Source: Adiantum capillus-veneris (Eukaryota; Streptophyta; Polypodiopsida; Polypodiales; Pteridaceae). From it: a stretch of DNA of 64,000 nucleotides. Location: positions 100,940,355 through 101,004,354 of the forward strand of contig CM043943.1 in the NCBI GenBank assembly GCA_014529385.2, in the 5' to 3' direction. Shown one piece after another: positions 1 to 11,579 of this stretch (positions within the stretch are counted from its first letter, which is position 1; each line of letters starts with the position of its first letter). Position numbers and translations under genes: made by a program. The notes beneath the pieces are model-generated. The model had not been told where the DNA came from, did not search any database, and saw only the letters and a program-made list of their open reading frames with translations.

Positions 1-1687
1 ATTATGCTTTTTTTTTTTTTTAATGAGGGTAGGTCTCTCTTGTCCTTTGAGTCACATGGATGTGGGCTCAAGGGAAGAAAATTATTGAGTATGATAGAAG
101 AGAATTGAGTGAATAATTTGGGAGTGCCTACTCTAGTAGAGGGTGCATTTTACAATAAGGTTAGTGGTTAGTGGTTAGTAGTTAGTAATTATTACTAAAA
201 AATATTTACAAAATCATTCACCAAATGGTGAGATATATGATGAGAAAAGTTAGAGAAGGGATGAGCTTGTAAAGAGAGGTTGAAGCTTTGGAGAAGTTGA
301 CATTCACCTCTTTACAGCACCGGAAGAAGAAGCAGTCAGCATGGCGAAGCAGCGCGTGTCGATGAAGCTATGTTATTTCAAACCTTGGAAAATTCATGAT
401 AAAAGCCTTCATTTGCAGAGGTTATCCTTGGATTTTTGCTGATTTTTTGAAGTTCTTTACAAAGCTGAAGAGAGTATGGTAATATGGACATATATGTAGA
501 GAGAAAGGGGGACACATAGGGTGTAGAAATGGAGGATGAAGGCTATGAAGGTGTGAAAGATGTGGCAATGGTGAAGAGGGTGAAGTAGTACATGGGAGTT
601 GCAGGTTTGGGAGTGGGAAGAAGAGGGAGGAGTGTGTGTGAAAGAGGAAAATGATAAAGTGGAAGAGGGAGTGTGGCTGCATAGCATGGGCAAACTGGGG
701 TCCACCAATAAAATCATAGCTCACAGCTCGTAGCTCAAAAACACATGAAAAAATTTGAGGTGAAAGTTCAGCTCACGAGCTACAACTTTTGTTTGTATCA
801 CCTTTTCAAATTCGGGGAGCATGTGATCTTTAAATATTCAGCAAAACCGACTCTTTTTTCACTGCACAAGGTCCTTGTGAGGTCCTTCTTTGGATGATTC
901 TTTTGAATACCTCCAAGAGTGAGCTCCCATGGTGCATGCATGCATTCCACATACCCTTGACCTTATTTGGTAGGTCTATAATTGAAGATATTATTGAGAT
1001 CATGATATAAGTGAATAGTACAACTAAGAAAATCAAACATTGAGGGGTCTAAAAAAATATGTACATGTCAAATATAAATAATATAGGTGGAAAAAATATA
1101 AAGGGGTCAAAATAAATCTCTCTCATTATAAGTCTACCATAAAAAGATGAATATTTTTTGTGTTCTAATTTATAAGAGTAAAAGAGAATAGATGTGGGAA
1201 GGAAAAATCACAATAGTGAAAAAATATACACATAAATAAAACTAGGTTTTTTGGATTTTTGTTGGGATGGAGTTATAGCTTGCATGAGATTATTTTTATA
1301 TGGAATAAAAAGTATGAAAAATGGTAAGAAAAAATATGGTAATGGTGAGTCAATGTACATAGCATAAATAACACACCATAGGTAGAAATATTTAAATAAA
1401 TACCAAAATAATTATGAAAAATCCTTTTATTTAGGCCCTATATACAATGAAATATTTACACACAAATGGGCCATAATATACTTATATTTTTTATTTTTTA
1501 TTTTTTTTGGCTCAACTTGCCTAGTGACTAGCTAGCTGAGGGTTTTTAAGAAGATATGGGAAAAGTCCCCTAACTCACACACACCTATATACAATGAAAT
1601 GGTAGGGATAGCCATGATGTTTGGATGATTTTGGTAGGGTGGGTTAACTCACTATGGCAATTATGGAGAGCCAAAAAACGGCTATCA
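1..1687 (-). mobile_element. Partial LTR, same family as the 49-61 kb Tat-like element
   Basis: Read on the minus strand, this begins at 1687 with TGATAGCCGTTTTTT and follows the LTR that starts at 48925 and 58560: the CCCTCAGCTAGCTAGTCAC block, the AT-rich stretch, the block reading SYDF-GGPQF-HAMQPHSLFHF in one frame (complement of about 640-720), and the 'actaacactaaccc'-like stretch. It is clearly more diverged than those two LTRs are from each other. A full LTR of this family is about 2.5-2.7 kb, so the rest lies left of the window. It is either a solo LTR or the 5' LTR of an element running off the left edge. Confidence 0.88.
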
Positions 1688-2130
1688 CTCGTTGGGTTAG
1701 ATTGAAGTCCCAAACCTTAGTCACTTCACTTGAGCTGAAAAGTGGACCTCAGTCCTTTCTTTAGTTTGAGTTGCAAGTATATCCATCATTCCTATTAGGC
1801 TCTCTTGATATGTTAAAGAAGTTTTTGGAAATGAGGGGATCTCAGATGAGTGTGGTGTTCAAAAACACCAAGGTAATGTATTAAAAACATAATAGTCATT
1901 GACAAGTCCACATTGTTATCTGAGTATCCGTTATAGATTGTAGTGACTATTTTATCAAACAATAGTTGGAATTTAAGGGATCTCAAATGAGTCTGCTGTA
2001 ACGCTAGTATAAAAATCAGTACTCCAATCTTTTCTTTAAAATGGGACTTTTAAGCTCAGTTTCAACTACATTCCAATTATACAAAAGGTAAAAAATCACC
2101 TTGAATAGATAGTCAAGAGGCTCACTCAAT
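1688..2130. other. Intergenic stretch, no gene seen
   Basis: Flank of the minus-strand LTR. AT-rich with stops in all frames. It grades into the satellite array without a sharp border that I can place. Confidence 0.4.
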
Positions 2131-2932
2131 ACATCATGCCTTGCACCTTCAATTATCAATTATCTTCTTCAAATGGTAAAGTTTCAAAGGAGTTTACAAT
2201 ATCCCTAGTTGTTTGGTCCACTATACATTGCACTATCACTATTGTTTTCTAGCCCATGCAAGGTGCTCAAACTTAAAGTTCATTTCCCCTACCTACTTAA
2301 AATGTTTATGCTAGCCTAATAGAGCCTACAACCCACCTTTTTGCCTAGAATTATCAAGGGTATATACACATTAGGCTTGCTCTTATGTTCAAGCCTCAAT
2401 TCAAAACGCATGGCTAACAAAACCTACAACTTCAGTTTTTGATTGTTAGTAGCATGTGCATGGATTGGTAGAGTTTAATTCAAACCACACTTCCTAGTGA
2501 TTGTCCAACCAATGCAAGATGCTTGAAACTATAGTTTTTATTCCTTTCCTACTTTAAAATTCATGTTAGTTAAGGAATGCTATAACCTACCTTTTGTTTT
2601 AAAAGTAGCAAGCATGTGTGAGGCTTGGCCTTAAGTTCAAGCCTCACTTGAAAGTGCACCACTAAGAGAGCCTATAAAATGGGTCTTAATTTTCTAATAG
2701 CATGTGCATGCACTGGTCAAGTTGAATCTTAAGTTCAACTCACACTTACAAGTGCTTGTCAGCCCATACAAGATGCTTGAACTTAAAGTCCACTTGCCCT
2801 TGACTTGAATCTTTTTACTAGTTTAGGATAGCCCATAACCCACTTTTTACTTAGAACTATCAAGCACATTAGACTTGAGGCCTTACTTTGAAGCCTCGCT
2901 TGAAAATAAAAAACTAAGGGAACGTACAAGAT

Positions 2933-2954
2933 GGGGGGGGGGGGGGGGGGGGGG
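2933..2954 (+). repeat. G22 homopolymer
   Basis: An uninterrupted run of 22 G sits where neighbouring monomers have only GATGGG(T). It is a monomer-specific expansion or a sequencing/assembly artefact. Confidence 0.9.
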
Positions 2955-4062
2955 TTAGATTGTTGGTAGCTAGCATGGACAAGTCAAGTGCAACCTTAGA
3001 TTCAAGTATGTGTAAACATGAGGCTCGACCTTCAGTTTGAGCCTCTGATTCAAGAGACACTTGAAAGTGCTAATTCAAACCATGCAAGATTCTCAAACAT
3101 AAAGTACACTCTCACTTGATTTTTAAATCGCTTTACCTTTTTGCGTAGTACAGCAAGCATGTGTAGAGTGGGGAGATCGACCTTAACTTTGAGCCTCTCT
3201 TGAAAATGCACAAGTGAGGGAGCCTACAAGATGATGGGTCTAAGAATGTTGGTTTCTAGCATAGAAAGGTTAATTGTAACCTTATATTCAAGCCACACTT
3301 AGTAGCTGCATCTCCAATCCATTCAAGAGGCTCAAATTTAAACTCCACTTTTTCAGGCCTATTTGACAATTGTATGTTTTTTTTAGCATACCACAGTAAC
3401 CCATGTTTTTTTATAGGAGTAGCAAGCATGTACACCTAAGGCTCTACTTTAAATTCAAGCCTCACTTGGATAAGGGAGCCTAAAACATGGGACTAAGATT
3501 CTCAAGTTGCTATTATGGACACATCAGTTTTAACTTGAGATTCAAGCCACACTTGTAATTATTTGTCCAGCCCATGCAAGAGTCTTGAAATTAAAGTTCA
3601 CTATTGCTAACCTACTTAAAAAACATTAAATGATGATTTAGGGCAACCTATAATCCGTCTTTTTTCTTAGGATAGCAAGAATGTGTACGCCTGAGGCTCA
3701 ACCATAAGTTTGAGCCTCACTCGGAGGCACACAAATAAGATTGCCTAAAACATGGGTCTAAAATTCTAGATACCTAGCATGGACTCATTAAGTTTAACCT
3801 TAGATTCAAGTCACACTTGTACTTACTTGTTCAACCCATGTAGGATGTGTGAACTTAAAGGTGACTATCTCTTACTGGCTTAAAGATTTTATGCTAGTTT
3901 TCGACAACCTACAACCCACAACTTGGCTTAGAAGTCTAAGCAACATATGTATACCTGAGGCTCGACCTTAAGTCTCAACTTAACCTGAAAGAGCACAACT
4001 AAGGGAGTCTAAAAGAATGGATCTCTTAGCCCATAACCTTTGTTTTGTCTTAGAATTTCAAG

Positions 4063-4260
4063 CATATGTTACCTGAGGCTTGACCTTAATCTCAAGACTC
4101 ACTTGGAATTACACAAGTATTAAGGGAGCCTGAAAGATGGGTGTAAGATTCTAGGTAACTAGCATATGTTACATGAGGCCTAACCTTAAGCTCAAGCCTC
4201 ACTCGGAATTTCACAAGTACTAAGGGAGACTGAAAGATGGGTGTAAGATTCTAGGTAACT
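4063..4260 (+). repeat. Two tandem ~100-bp copies inside the array
   Basis: 4063-4162 and 4163-4260 both run from 'catatgttac.tgaggc' to 'gtaagattctaggtaactag', with a few substitutions. This period is shorter than the surrounding monomer, so it is a local secondary duplication. Confidence 0.85.
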
Positions 4261-4859
4261 AGCATGGACTTGTCAAGTGTAGCCTCAGATTCAAATCAAC
4301 CCACCTTTTTCCTAGAAATCATGTGTATGCCTAAGGATCAATCTTAAGTTTGGGCCTCACCTATAGGTGCACAACTAAGACATCTTTTACAAGATGGGTC
4401 TTGGATTGTTGGTATTTGACATGAACTGGTCAATTTTAAACTAGAATCCAATGACTCTTGCACGTGGTTTCTCAACCCATCAAGAGGCTCAAACTTAAAG
4501 TCCACTTTACCTTGCTAACTTAGAAACTTTATGCTAGTTTAAGATGGCCCCTATAACTTACTCTTTTGCCTAGTATTAGCAAGTATTTTTTCACTTCAGT
4601 CTCGGCCTTCAGTTTGAGACTCACTTGGAAGTCCACCACTAATAGAGGTCCTACAAGATAGGTCTTAAATTGTTGGTATCTAGCATGGGGGGCTGGTGAA
4701 GTTTAAACTAGATTCTCGCCACACTTGGGAGTGACTCCCTAACCCATGTAAAAGGCTCAAACTTAAAGCCCACTAACCTTGCTTGCTTGAAATATTTAAG
4801 CTAGTTTTAGACAGCCTATACCTCAACTAAGAAGAGAGCTTATAAGTGGGTTTTAAGGG

Positions 4860-5994
4860 TTTTGGTAGCTAGGAAGATTAAGTCAATTTCAACTTTAAAC
4901 TCAAGTCACTCACTTTTAAAACTGCTTCCCAACGTAAGCAAGAGGCTTGCACTTATGTTCAAGCCTCCCTTGCCATCTTCAAAATTCTATGTCATTTCAA
5001 GACAACTACCCCTGTGCATAGAACTAGCAAGATTTGTACATGAGACTCTAGCTTATGTTATAGTATCCTTTTCCCATGCATGCTTCTCTCAAAATAGTAC
5101 CAAGCCCTATCCATGCATGTTCACTAGGCTTGCATTTGCAAGTGAGGCTCCAACTTAAGTTCAAGCCTCCTTTGCTCATTTGAAAAAATCTATGGTGGTT
5201 AAGCAGTAGGTATTTTCCACCATTGTATCAAGCCATATCCATGCATACTGGAAGTGCAGAATGCCTACAAGTTGAGATGTAGCATGTACAAGTCAAGTTC
5301 TACCCTAAATTTAAAGCACTCTTGAAACTACTTTCCCAACTTATGCAAGAGGTTGAAGCTTAAGTTTGATCCTCCCTTGCTATCTTACAGATTCTATCGT
5401 AGATCAGGAGAGGCTAAAGTAACAAGCCATATCCATGCATGCTTACTAAGGTAGCATTTGCAAGTGAGGCTCCAACTTAATTTTGAGTCTCCTTTACTCA
5501 CTTGAAAACATCTATGCTTGTTTACCAAGCTATTATCCACCATTGTATCAATCCACACACATGCATAGTGTGTGGAAGTGTGTACACCTATGAATTCCTA
5601 CAAGTTTAGAGCTAGCATGTAAAAGTCAAGTTCTACCCTAAGTCTAAAGCACTCTTGACAGTACTTTCTCAACTTATGTAAGAGGATCAAGCTTAAGTTC
5701 TCGATCCTCCCTTTCTATTTCAAATGCTAGATTAGGTAAGGCTATAGTAACAAGACATATCCATGCATGTTTACTAGGCTAGCATTTGCAAGTGAGGATC
5801 CAGCTTGAAACATCTATGATGGTTTAGGACAAAAGCTATTATCCACCATTGTATCAAGCCATACGCATGTATAGTGTGTGGAAGTGCACACCTATCATGA
5901 ATGCCTACAAGTGAGAGAAAGCATGTACAACTCAAGTTATACCCTAAATTTAAAACTCTCTAGAAACTAATTTCCGAACTTATGCAAGACCTGT
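4860..5994. repeat. Satellite array, ~325-bp monomer, left part
   Basis: The landmark 'ccatgcatg.ttactag' recurs at about 5111, 5433 and 5761, a spacing of 322-328 bp. Each monomer has two related halves: 'tgcaagaggctcgagcttaag..cctccctt..tatgctag' and 'tgcaagtgaggctccaacttaag..cctcctttgctcac..tatgctgg'. The array is cut at 5994 by the Ty3 element and resumes at 15747. Confidence 0.9.
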
Positions 5995-8011
5995 TGTCGA
6001 GAAATTTGCGGTCTTGACAGGAAAGCACCGGGCTTATAACTGTGAGAGTTTGTGAGAGAACTCCAAAAAAACTATATGAAGGAGTTAAACCATAGATGCC
6101 ATGAAGACTAGGGTTTGGAAGGAAGTGCAATCAAAGAAATCCCACTTTTTCTCTCTTGCACTCACACACACAAAGAAAGAACACAAAAGAGAGTGTAAAA
6201 ACAACACAAAGATGAAAACATCAAGGCTACAGTCATCTCGTATCATGGATAATATGAAAGGGTGTATAGATGAGTCAATGGTATTCAATCTTGGCTGACC
6301 AAATAGGCTACGAATTGTTCTTTGGAATTGTAGTTTTGTGCTTACTATAATATATATATTTTGCCTAGTGATTGGGATTAATTGTGTGTACAAATCCTCT
6401 TGGTTCATAGCAAGATAACTACGCTTACGTCAAAAGAAAAGTTATAGTCTATGAGAGGTAGTATAATGGGATCCAGTGATAGAAGTATTTCATTGAGCCT
6501 TTCTGGGCCAAAGAGAAACACTATACGTTGTTGAAAGTGTATTTTACAGCTAATCCATACATAAATTCTAATAGATCGTACATAGTGAAAGCGCTAGAAA
6601 TTATCATCATGTGGATTATTCATCTAGGATAACTCTAGTATGTGTAAAATGTAGATATGAGAGAAGAGAAGGGAAGAGAAGAGAAGAGAGTTTCCCTCCC
6701 AAGCCCTATTCTTGCCCGTAGGCAATAAGGATACTGCGGGGAGAGATGTACCTCTAGCACGGAGAACCTAAAATTTGTAGAGAGGATGAATTACTAAGAA
6801 TGAGAGAGATAGGTTTGGTTAACGAGATGAGATTAGATATATATATATGTTGGATTAGAGACGAAAAAGAAAACAACAAGAAATCAAGAAAACATCAATG
6901 TAGAACACATCTTACTTGACAAACCCTTCGACACCATTATTGATGGAGAGAGAAGAAGAGGAGAGAACTCCACTTTGATTGATACGCCAAGTCGAAGACC
7001 TTATTTGATTAGAGTTGATCTTCCATGGATAGCATGCAAGAATGGCTAGTCTTCCTCTAGGAGAAAGTGTACGCTTAGGATTTTGTTAATGGCTAAGTAC
7101 AATTTGGCGTTACTACTCACTCCCTCATGGATTCCTCTCATCAATGGGTTGAATGCTTGAGTTCTTTTCAAGGAAGAAGAGGTTTCCTTCTATAGGTGAA
7201 GGGAACCCCCAAGGGTTTACACAAGAAGAGAAGAGCCAGTGTGAACAGAAATTGGAAAAGTTGGAAATGAGTTGTCCCTATATGACGTGGGTAGACTGGG
7301 GTCCAGTATTTTGATCATATCTCCTTAACCCTGGCTTCAAATAAAAAAGTAAAAATATGGGCAAAAACTTCAGCTCATTATCTACGATTTTCATTTAAAA
7401 TTTTTTTTCCAATTCGGATTGGAGCCGTGTGTAAAAAAATCATCAAAATAGGGTCCATTTCTGGCAGCAAAAGTCTTCTTGTGGTCCCCTTAGCCTAGAA
7501 TTTCATTTGATTCCAAAGGACACCTCATGCCGTATGAAAGCATGACATTGCTCCTTGACAAAATTTTGTAATCATGCTTACAATAATGCATTAAAATAAG
7601 TGTATCTTTGAAATCATGCCACCTAGTGTCCCACTAGGATTTGATTCCATCCTAGTAGCTATTTAAAAAGAAATATTAAAAAATATGAAAAATACATAGA
7701 ATATATATATTGGAGTTTACCCTAGATATAGGATCTAGCTAGGGTGTGAGATGATAATGAGATAGTAGAAATAAAGAATCAATGCTTTTTGCCCCAAGTT
7801 AAAGAGGCGGAGCTATTGACACTTTTCCCATAGTATTTTATGATGGTAAAGTAAGAATAGGTTACCCTTGAGAAAAATAATAGGATGAGATAGAAGGCTT
7901 ATTATTATACTTAAATATACATGTGTACATTATAGGAAAGATAATTATGTATCTAAAAAATTACAAGATAGATCTTGTAGCATGCGTTCCCACTATGTAC
8001 GTGTCACAACA
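5995..8011 (-). repeat. 3' LTR of the 6-16 kb Ty3 element
   Basis: Direct repeat of 13735-15746. From about 6625 to 7990 it is almost identical to the other LTR, while 5995-6620 carries some 30 differences including indels. Element orientation runs right to left, so the divergent part is the downstream end of the LTR (R/U5 side). Confidence 0.93.
6085..6408 (-). CDS. Leader-type small ORF in the 3' LTR, stop lost
   Basis: 107 aa. Residues 1-70 match the 70-aa frame at 13936-14148 in the other LTR and the 70-aa frame at 51664-51876 in the Tat-like element: MNxExLY near the start, VSTKLQFQR at residues 22-30, PFIL at 50-53 and SLD near 61-63, ending FIFVLF. The other frames stop right after FVLF; here TGA has become TTA, which adds 37 residues of unrelated sequence. 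No known domain or signal peptide recognised; the C-terminal half is hydrophobic. Function unknown. The plus-strand frame over the same bases is only its antisense shadow. Confidence 0.55.
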   Translation of the reverse strand: MNQEDLYTQLIPITRQNIYIIVSTKLQFQRTIRSLFGQPRLNTIDSSIHPFILSMIRDDCSLDVFIFVLFLHSLLCSFFVCVSAREKKWDFFDCTSFQTLVFMASMV

Positions 8012-8045
8012 CGATATCCACCCCCTCTAAACCTGCACGTCCTCC
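8012..8045 (-). promoter_or_regulatory. Polypurine tract region, 3' LTR priming
   Basis: On the minus strand the bases just before the 3' LTR read TTTAGAGGGGGTGGATATCG, a purine-rich plus-strand priming site in the expected place. The same tract recurs at about 23025-23045 in a related fragment. Confidence 0.7.
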
Positions 8046-8149
8046 GGTATGTGCCACATTATTTTTTTGTAAGATCAGACCTCTTGTACATCTTCCTTTC
8101 TTTCTTCTTCAATGGATGATTCCAAAGATTCATCTTCACATGTGTTTTG

Positions 8150-10045
8150 CTATTCCTCCTCATCAACATTTTCTAGATCATTGTCAGTTCTTCTCTTAAA
8201 CATTTTGATCCTTTTTCCTGCAGTGGGAATCTTTACTTCTGTACCATCTAGTTCAGAAAAGCTGTAAGTAGAATTTTCATGCACATGCTTTACAACATAT
8301 GGTCCAAACCATCTTTTTGAGAACTTACGCATGACTGTGTACTGGTTATCAAGGCTACTATCATATACTAAAACCCAGTCACCTTTGTCAATTACTTTGC
8401 CTGTAAGCCGATGTCTCTTATCAAAGTAGTCCTTGTTTTTCAGCCTTGCATTTTTGAGTCGTTCTTTTGCAGCCTCAATGTCTCCAGGTCTTCTCTCTAG
8501 TTGCCTTATGCTCAATGCAAGGAGATCTTCCCTGCTAAGCCCCTCTTGCCAAGGTAGTACATTCCATGTGGGAATTGTATCTTCAATCGGCATCAATGGC
8601 TTTTGACCATACATTATCTCCGCAGGCATGTAGCCATTTACTGAGCTATGTGTTGTACGATCAAACCATAAAGCATATGGTAACAGTTTTGGCCACTCAC
8701 CAACTCTTCCTTCGCAAGCCTTGGCCAAAGCTTTGATAATAGGAGGATGCCCTCTTTCACTTTTTCCATTGCCTTCAGGGTTGTAAGCTGTGGTAAGAGA
8801 AAGCTTGATTCCTAATGTGGAAAAGAACTCCCTTGCTTCTTCAACATCCATTTCACCTCTATCTGCAGTGATCTTTCCCACACAACCATAACGGCAAATC
8901 ACCTCATCAAGAAGGAATTTGCACACAGCTTCTGTGGTTTTAGCTCTTAATGCTCTTCCTTCAACCTGATTAGTTAGGTCCTCTTGTGCAAGAACCAAGT
9001 ATCTCATCTGCCAGAGTCCTAGAGGCATTGTGACTAGATCCACAACCCATTTATAGTGCATGGCTAGTGGATATGTAGGGTGCAATCCATCATGATTTCG
9101 GACATTTGAATACATTTGACAACTTACGCACGACTCTACAAATTGAGATACATCTTTATACATACTCTTCCACCAGTATTTTTCTTTCAACTTAGAGAAG
9201 GTTTCCCACACACCCCTGTGTCCAGCCCATAGACTCTCATGAAATTCTTGCATGAGCTTTACTTGAGTCTCTCTTTTACATATAACCCATTGTGGTGTAG
9301 CACCCTTTTGTTTAGGATGCTTCCACAAGTAACCATCCTTTAAAAAGTACCCATATGCTTTCCTGCGTATCCTCTTGAATTCTTGTTCAGACCAATCATC
9401 CTGTTTTGTTAGAGTACTCAAGTAGCTTCCAATAGAAATCCAATCACCTTCATAAAGATCTTTCAAGAACAATTCAAGTGAATTATTCATGTAGACATTG
9501 TTACCTTTGACATGAGAGATAGAATATAACTTTCTGCCTACATCATCTCCCTCGTCAATCATTTGTGACTCATCTTCATACCTTGCCCTTGATAGCATAT
9601 CTGCCACTATATTGTCTTTACCTGCAATGTGCTTAAACTCGGGATTTAAGGACTCAATGTAGGAAATCCACCGCAACATAGCAATGTCTGGCGTTGAGCA
9701 GCTTGTAATCATCCCAAGAAGTGGTAGACAATCTGTTTCTACAACCACACATGCACCAATTAGGTACTCTCTCCCACTTTTCAAGGCTGTAACCATACCC
9801 CATAACTCTCTCTTTATATGTGTATAGTTTCTTTGGCGATCACTTAGTACCTTTGCTCCAAATCTTACCACATACATGTGTCCTTCTTTGTCATCTTGCC
9901 CTATTGCCCATCCAATCCCTGTAGGACTGGTTTCTACTGTCACAATTACTGGCCTTTGACACTCATAGTCTACCTTTCTCAAAGTCGTGATGACTGGAGA
10001 AAATCCTTTAGCTTTTTCATGGATTTTACATGTGCTTCTTTCCAT
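8150..10045 (-). CDS. Ty3 pol: RNase H and integrase segment
   Basis: 631 codons open. The real coding sense starts near residue 20; the first residues overlap the end of the RT frame in another register. RNase H spans about residues 30-160 (VTVETSPTGIGWAI, then KRELWGMVTALK, ETDCLPLL, ending AGKDNIVADMLSRA). Integrase follows: zinc motif H269, H276, C306, C309, and catalytic D336 (KWVVDLV), D395 (ITADRG), E430 (NGKSERGH). That is 34 residues between the last two acids, one fewer than the common DD35E. The C-terminus has the GPYVVKHV block but no clear chromodomain. Integrase looks intact, but the copy cannot make it as a normal polyprotein because of the upstream breaks. Confidence 0.88.
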   Translation of the reverse strand: MERSTCKIHEKAKGFSPVITTLRKVDYECQRPVIVTVETSPTGIGWAIGQDDKEGHMYVVRFGAKVLSDRQRNYTHIKRELWGMVTALKSGREYLIGACVVVETDCLPLLGMITSCSTPDIAMLRWISYIESLNPEFKHIAGKDNIVADMLSRARYEDESQMIDEGDDVGRKLYSISHVKGNNVYMNNSLELFLKDLYEGDWISIGSYLSTLTKQDDWSEQEFKRIRRKAYGYFLKDGYLWKHPKQKGATPQWVICKRETQVKLMQEFHESLWAGHRGVWETFSKLKEKYWWKSMYKDVSQFVESCVSCQMYSNVRNHDGLHPTYPLAMHYKWVVDLVTMPLGLWQMRYLVLAQEDLTNQVEGRALRAKTTEAVCKFLLDEVICRYGCVGKITADRGEMDVEEAREFFSTLGIKLSLTTAYNPEGNGKSERGHPPIIKALAKACEGRVGEWPKLLPYALWFDRTTHSSVNGYMPAEIMYGQKPLMPIEDTIPTWNVLPWQEGLSREDLLALSIRQLERRPGDIEAAKERLKNARLKNKDYFDKRHRLTGKVIDKGDWVLVYDSSLDNQYTVMRKFSKRWFGPYVVKHVHENSTYSFSELDGTEVKIPTAGKRIKMFKRRTDNDLENVDEEE

Positions 10046-11502
10046 TTAAACTTTTGATTCTTTCTAAGCAGCTGATCAGCTACATGTGCATAATGTGGAA
10101 TCCAAATAACATAGAAGACACATGCTCCCAGAAACCTTCTAACCTCAGTGATTCTAGTGCATGTTTCTTTCATTCTTTGGATGGCATCTACCTTTGTTGG
10201 ACAAGGTTTCCTACCATATGGCCTGCACATGTTCCCCACAATGAGCACTTTATTGACACCAAACATAGACTTTTTCCCTGACAATGTAAGATACACTTCT
10301 TCCAACCTAGACAAAATTTTATCACAATCATTTATGTGATTTACCACAAACTTGCGACATCCCTTGAGATCCAAAGCTTCATCTTTGTCACTTTCTTCAC
10401 ATCCTTTGATAGGCAAATCATCAATGAAAGGCATTGTGATTTGAGGAATAAAGTCACGTAAGACCTTATTCATCTCATTCATCATATGTGCAACCATGTT
10501 GGTTGCTCCCTGTGGCAAGGTACATATCCTTACCAAACCCAAAGGTGTCCTCATGGTTGTCAAGTCTCTGCTTTCGATTGCAAGCTGAAATTGATCATAC
10601 CCTGAGTAGAGATCCCCAATTGAGTAGATTGCCCTCACTGCAAAGGACTCTGCAAACTCATCCACAATTGGACATGTACCTACATTTCTAATTGTCACCT
10701 TGTTCACTGGTTGCATATCTTGGATTAAGCGTAGAGAACCATTATTCTTTGGAACTGTGAACCACCTGTTTGAGTATGGAGCACAAGAAGGCTCCAAGAT
10801 TCCCATTTTGATTTTCTCATTCAGTAGCTCTACTAACTTTGGCAAATGAGCCTTTGGAACCAGAATAGGCCGCAGATTCCAAGGCACATGAGGTATTGTG
10901 AAAATTACCATAGGAGCTACAATAGAAGGATCAACACATCCTATCTCATGTGGCTCAAATGCAAAAGCCTTACCATGCTTTGAAAGCATTTCTTTGAAGC
11001 ACTTTGTCTCCTCCTGTGTTAGAAACTCCTCGCGACCAATCTGCAACTTTTGGAAAGACTCCTTCGTGAAGGTATGCCCAATCTTTTTAGGATCCCTCAA
11101 ACTTGGTTGTAAAGAAGTCTGATCGATCTTTTCCCTGTTGTTAGGTGGTAAGGGTGAAGCTATTGGTTTCACCTTCTTTGCTACACTCTTGTACTTAGTT
11201 TCAACATGGACTTTCGGGCCAATTGTTTGGCTTTCTTTAAAGGCTTCTATTACTTCATACATTTCCATAGAGCATACTTCCACAAATTCATTTTCAAGAT
11301 GCAAACTAGACTCCATTATAGTATCAAGCTCACCCATAATATCTACAAAAGAAACTTGCTCACACAAACCCAAAACATTTTCAGTAGGCTTTAGCAACCC
11401 ACTCTTTTTCATGCCTATTTGTACATTATGCACATATTTCCTCTCACATCTCTTCAAATCTTCAAGTTTTGTAAAACATATTGATCCATTCCTTGTTCCC
11501 AA
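9979..11502 (-). CDS. Ty3 pol: reverse transcriptase segment (frame broken at both ends)
   Basis: 507 codons open. RT motifs in order: NRWFTVPKNNGSLRLIQDM, PVNKVTIRN, YSIGDLYSGYDQFQLAI, RTPLGLVRICTLPQGATN, and the catalytic box FIDDLPIKG with both aspartates. The thumb/connection side reads VLIVGNMCRPYGRKP and RRFLGACVFYV. The frame ends at 9979 while the RNase H frame (to 10045) is in a different register, so a small indel near 9980 separates them. The FIDDLPIKG box and the LPQGATN turn differ from the LPFGLTNAPA type of the Tat-like element in this window, so the two belong to distant lineages. Confidence 0.88.
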   Translation of the reverse strand: MGTRNGSICFTKLEDLKRCERKYVHNVQIGMKKSGLLKPTENVLGLCEQVSFVDIMGELDTIMESSLHLENEFVEVCSMEMYEVIEAFKESQTIGPKVHVETKYKSVAKKVKPIASPLPPNNREKIDQTSLQPSLRDPKKIGHTFTKESFQKLQIGREEFLTQEETKCFKEMLSKHGKAFAFEPHEIGCVDPSIVAPMVIFTIPHVPWNLRPILVPKAHLPKLVELLNEKIKMGILEPSCAPYSNRWFTVPKNNGSLRLIQDMQPVNKVTIRNVGTCPIVDEFAESFAVRAIYSIGDLYSGYDQFQLAIESRDLTTMRTPLGLVRICTLPQGATNMVAHMMNEMNKVLRDFIPQITMPFIDDLPIKGCEESDKDEALDLKGCRKFVVNHINDCDKILSRLEEVYLTLSGKKSMFGVNKVLIVGNMCRPYGRKPCPTKVDAIQRMKETCTRITEVRRFLGACVFYVIWIPHYAHVADQLLRKNQKFKWKEAHVKSMKKLKDFLQSSRL

Positions 11503-11579
11503 GGAGCTCGCTGAGAAAGTTTCACCTATTTTTAGATCAGGCGAGACCCTTTTTCTTTCTGTACCTCTACAATCCCGCT

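Larger units (their letters stand above)
2130..4860. repeat. Diverged satellite array, ~265-bp monomer
   Basis: Recurrent ordered blocks (tagcatggac..gtcaag, then 'cccatgcaagatgctcaaacttaaag', then 'tagcaagcatgtgtacacctgaggctcgaccttaag' variants, then 'caagatgggtctaa') repeat roughly every 250-280 bp. Starts of the 'agcatg' block fall near 2449, 2698, 2973, 3255, 3510, 3774, 4258 and 4679. The monomers are strongly diverged, so this looks like the older part of the array. No coding sequence. Confidence 0.8.

Noticed and set aside
6101-6298. 65-codon plus-strand frame, repeated at 13841-14038
   Set aside because: It is the antisense of the conserved 70-aa leader ORF and is present only because the LTR is duplicated; the sense frame shows protein-level conservation with another element and this one does not.
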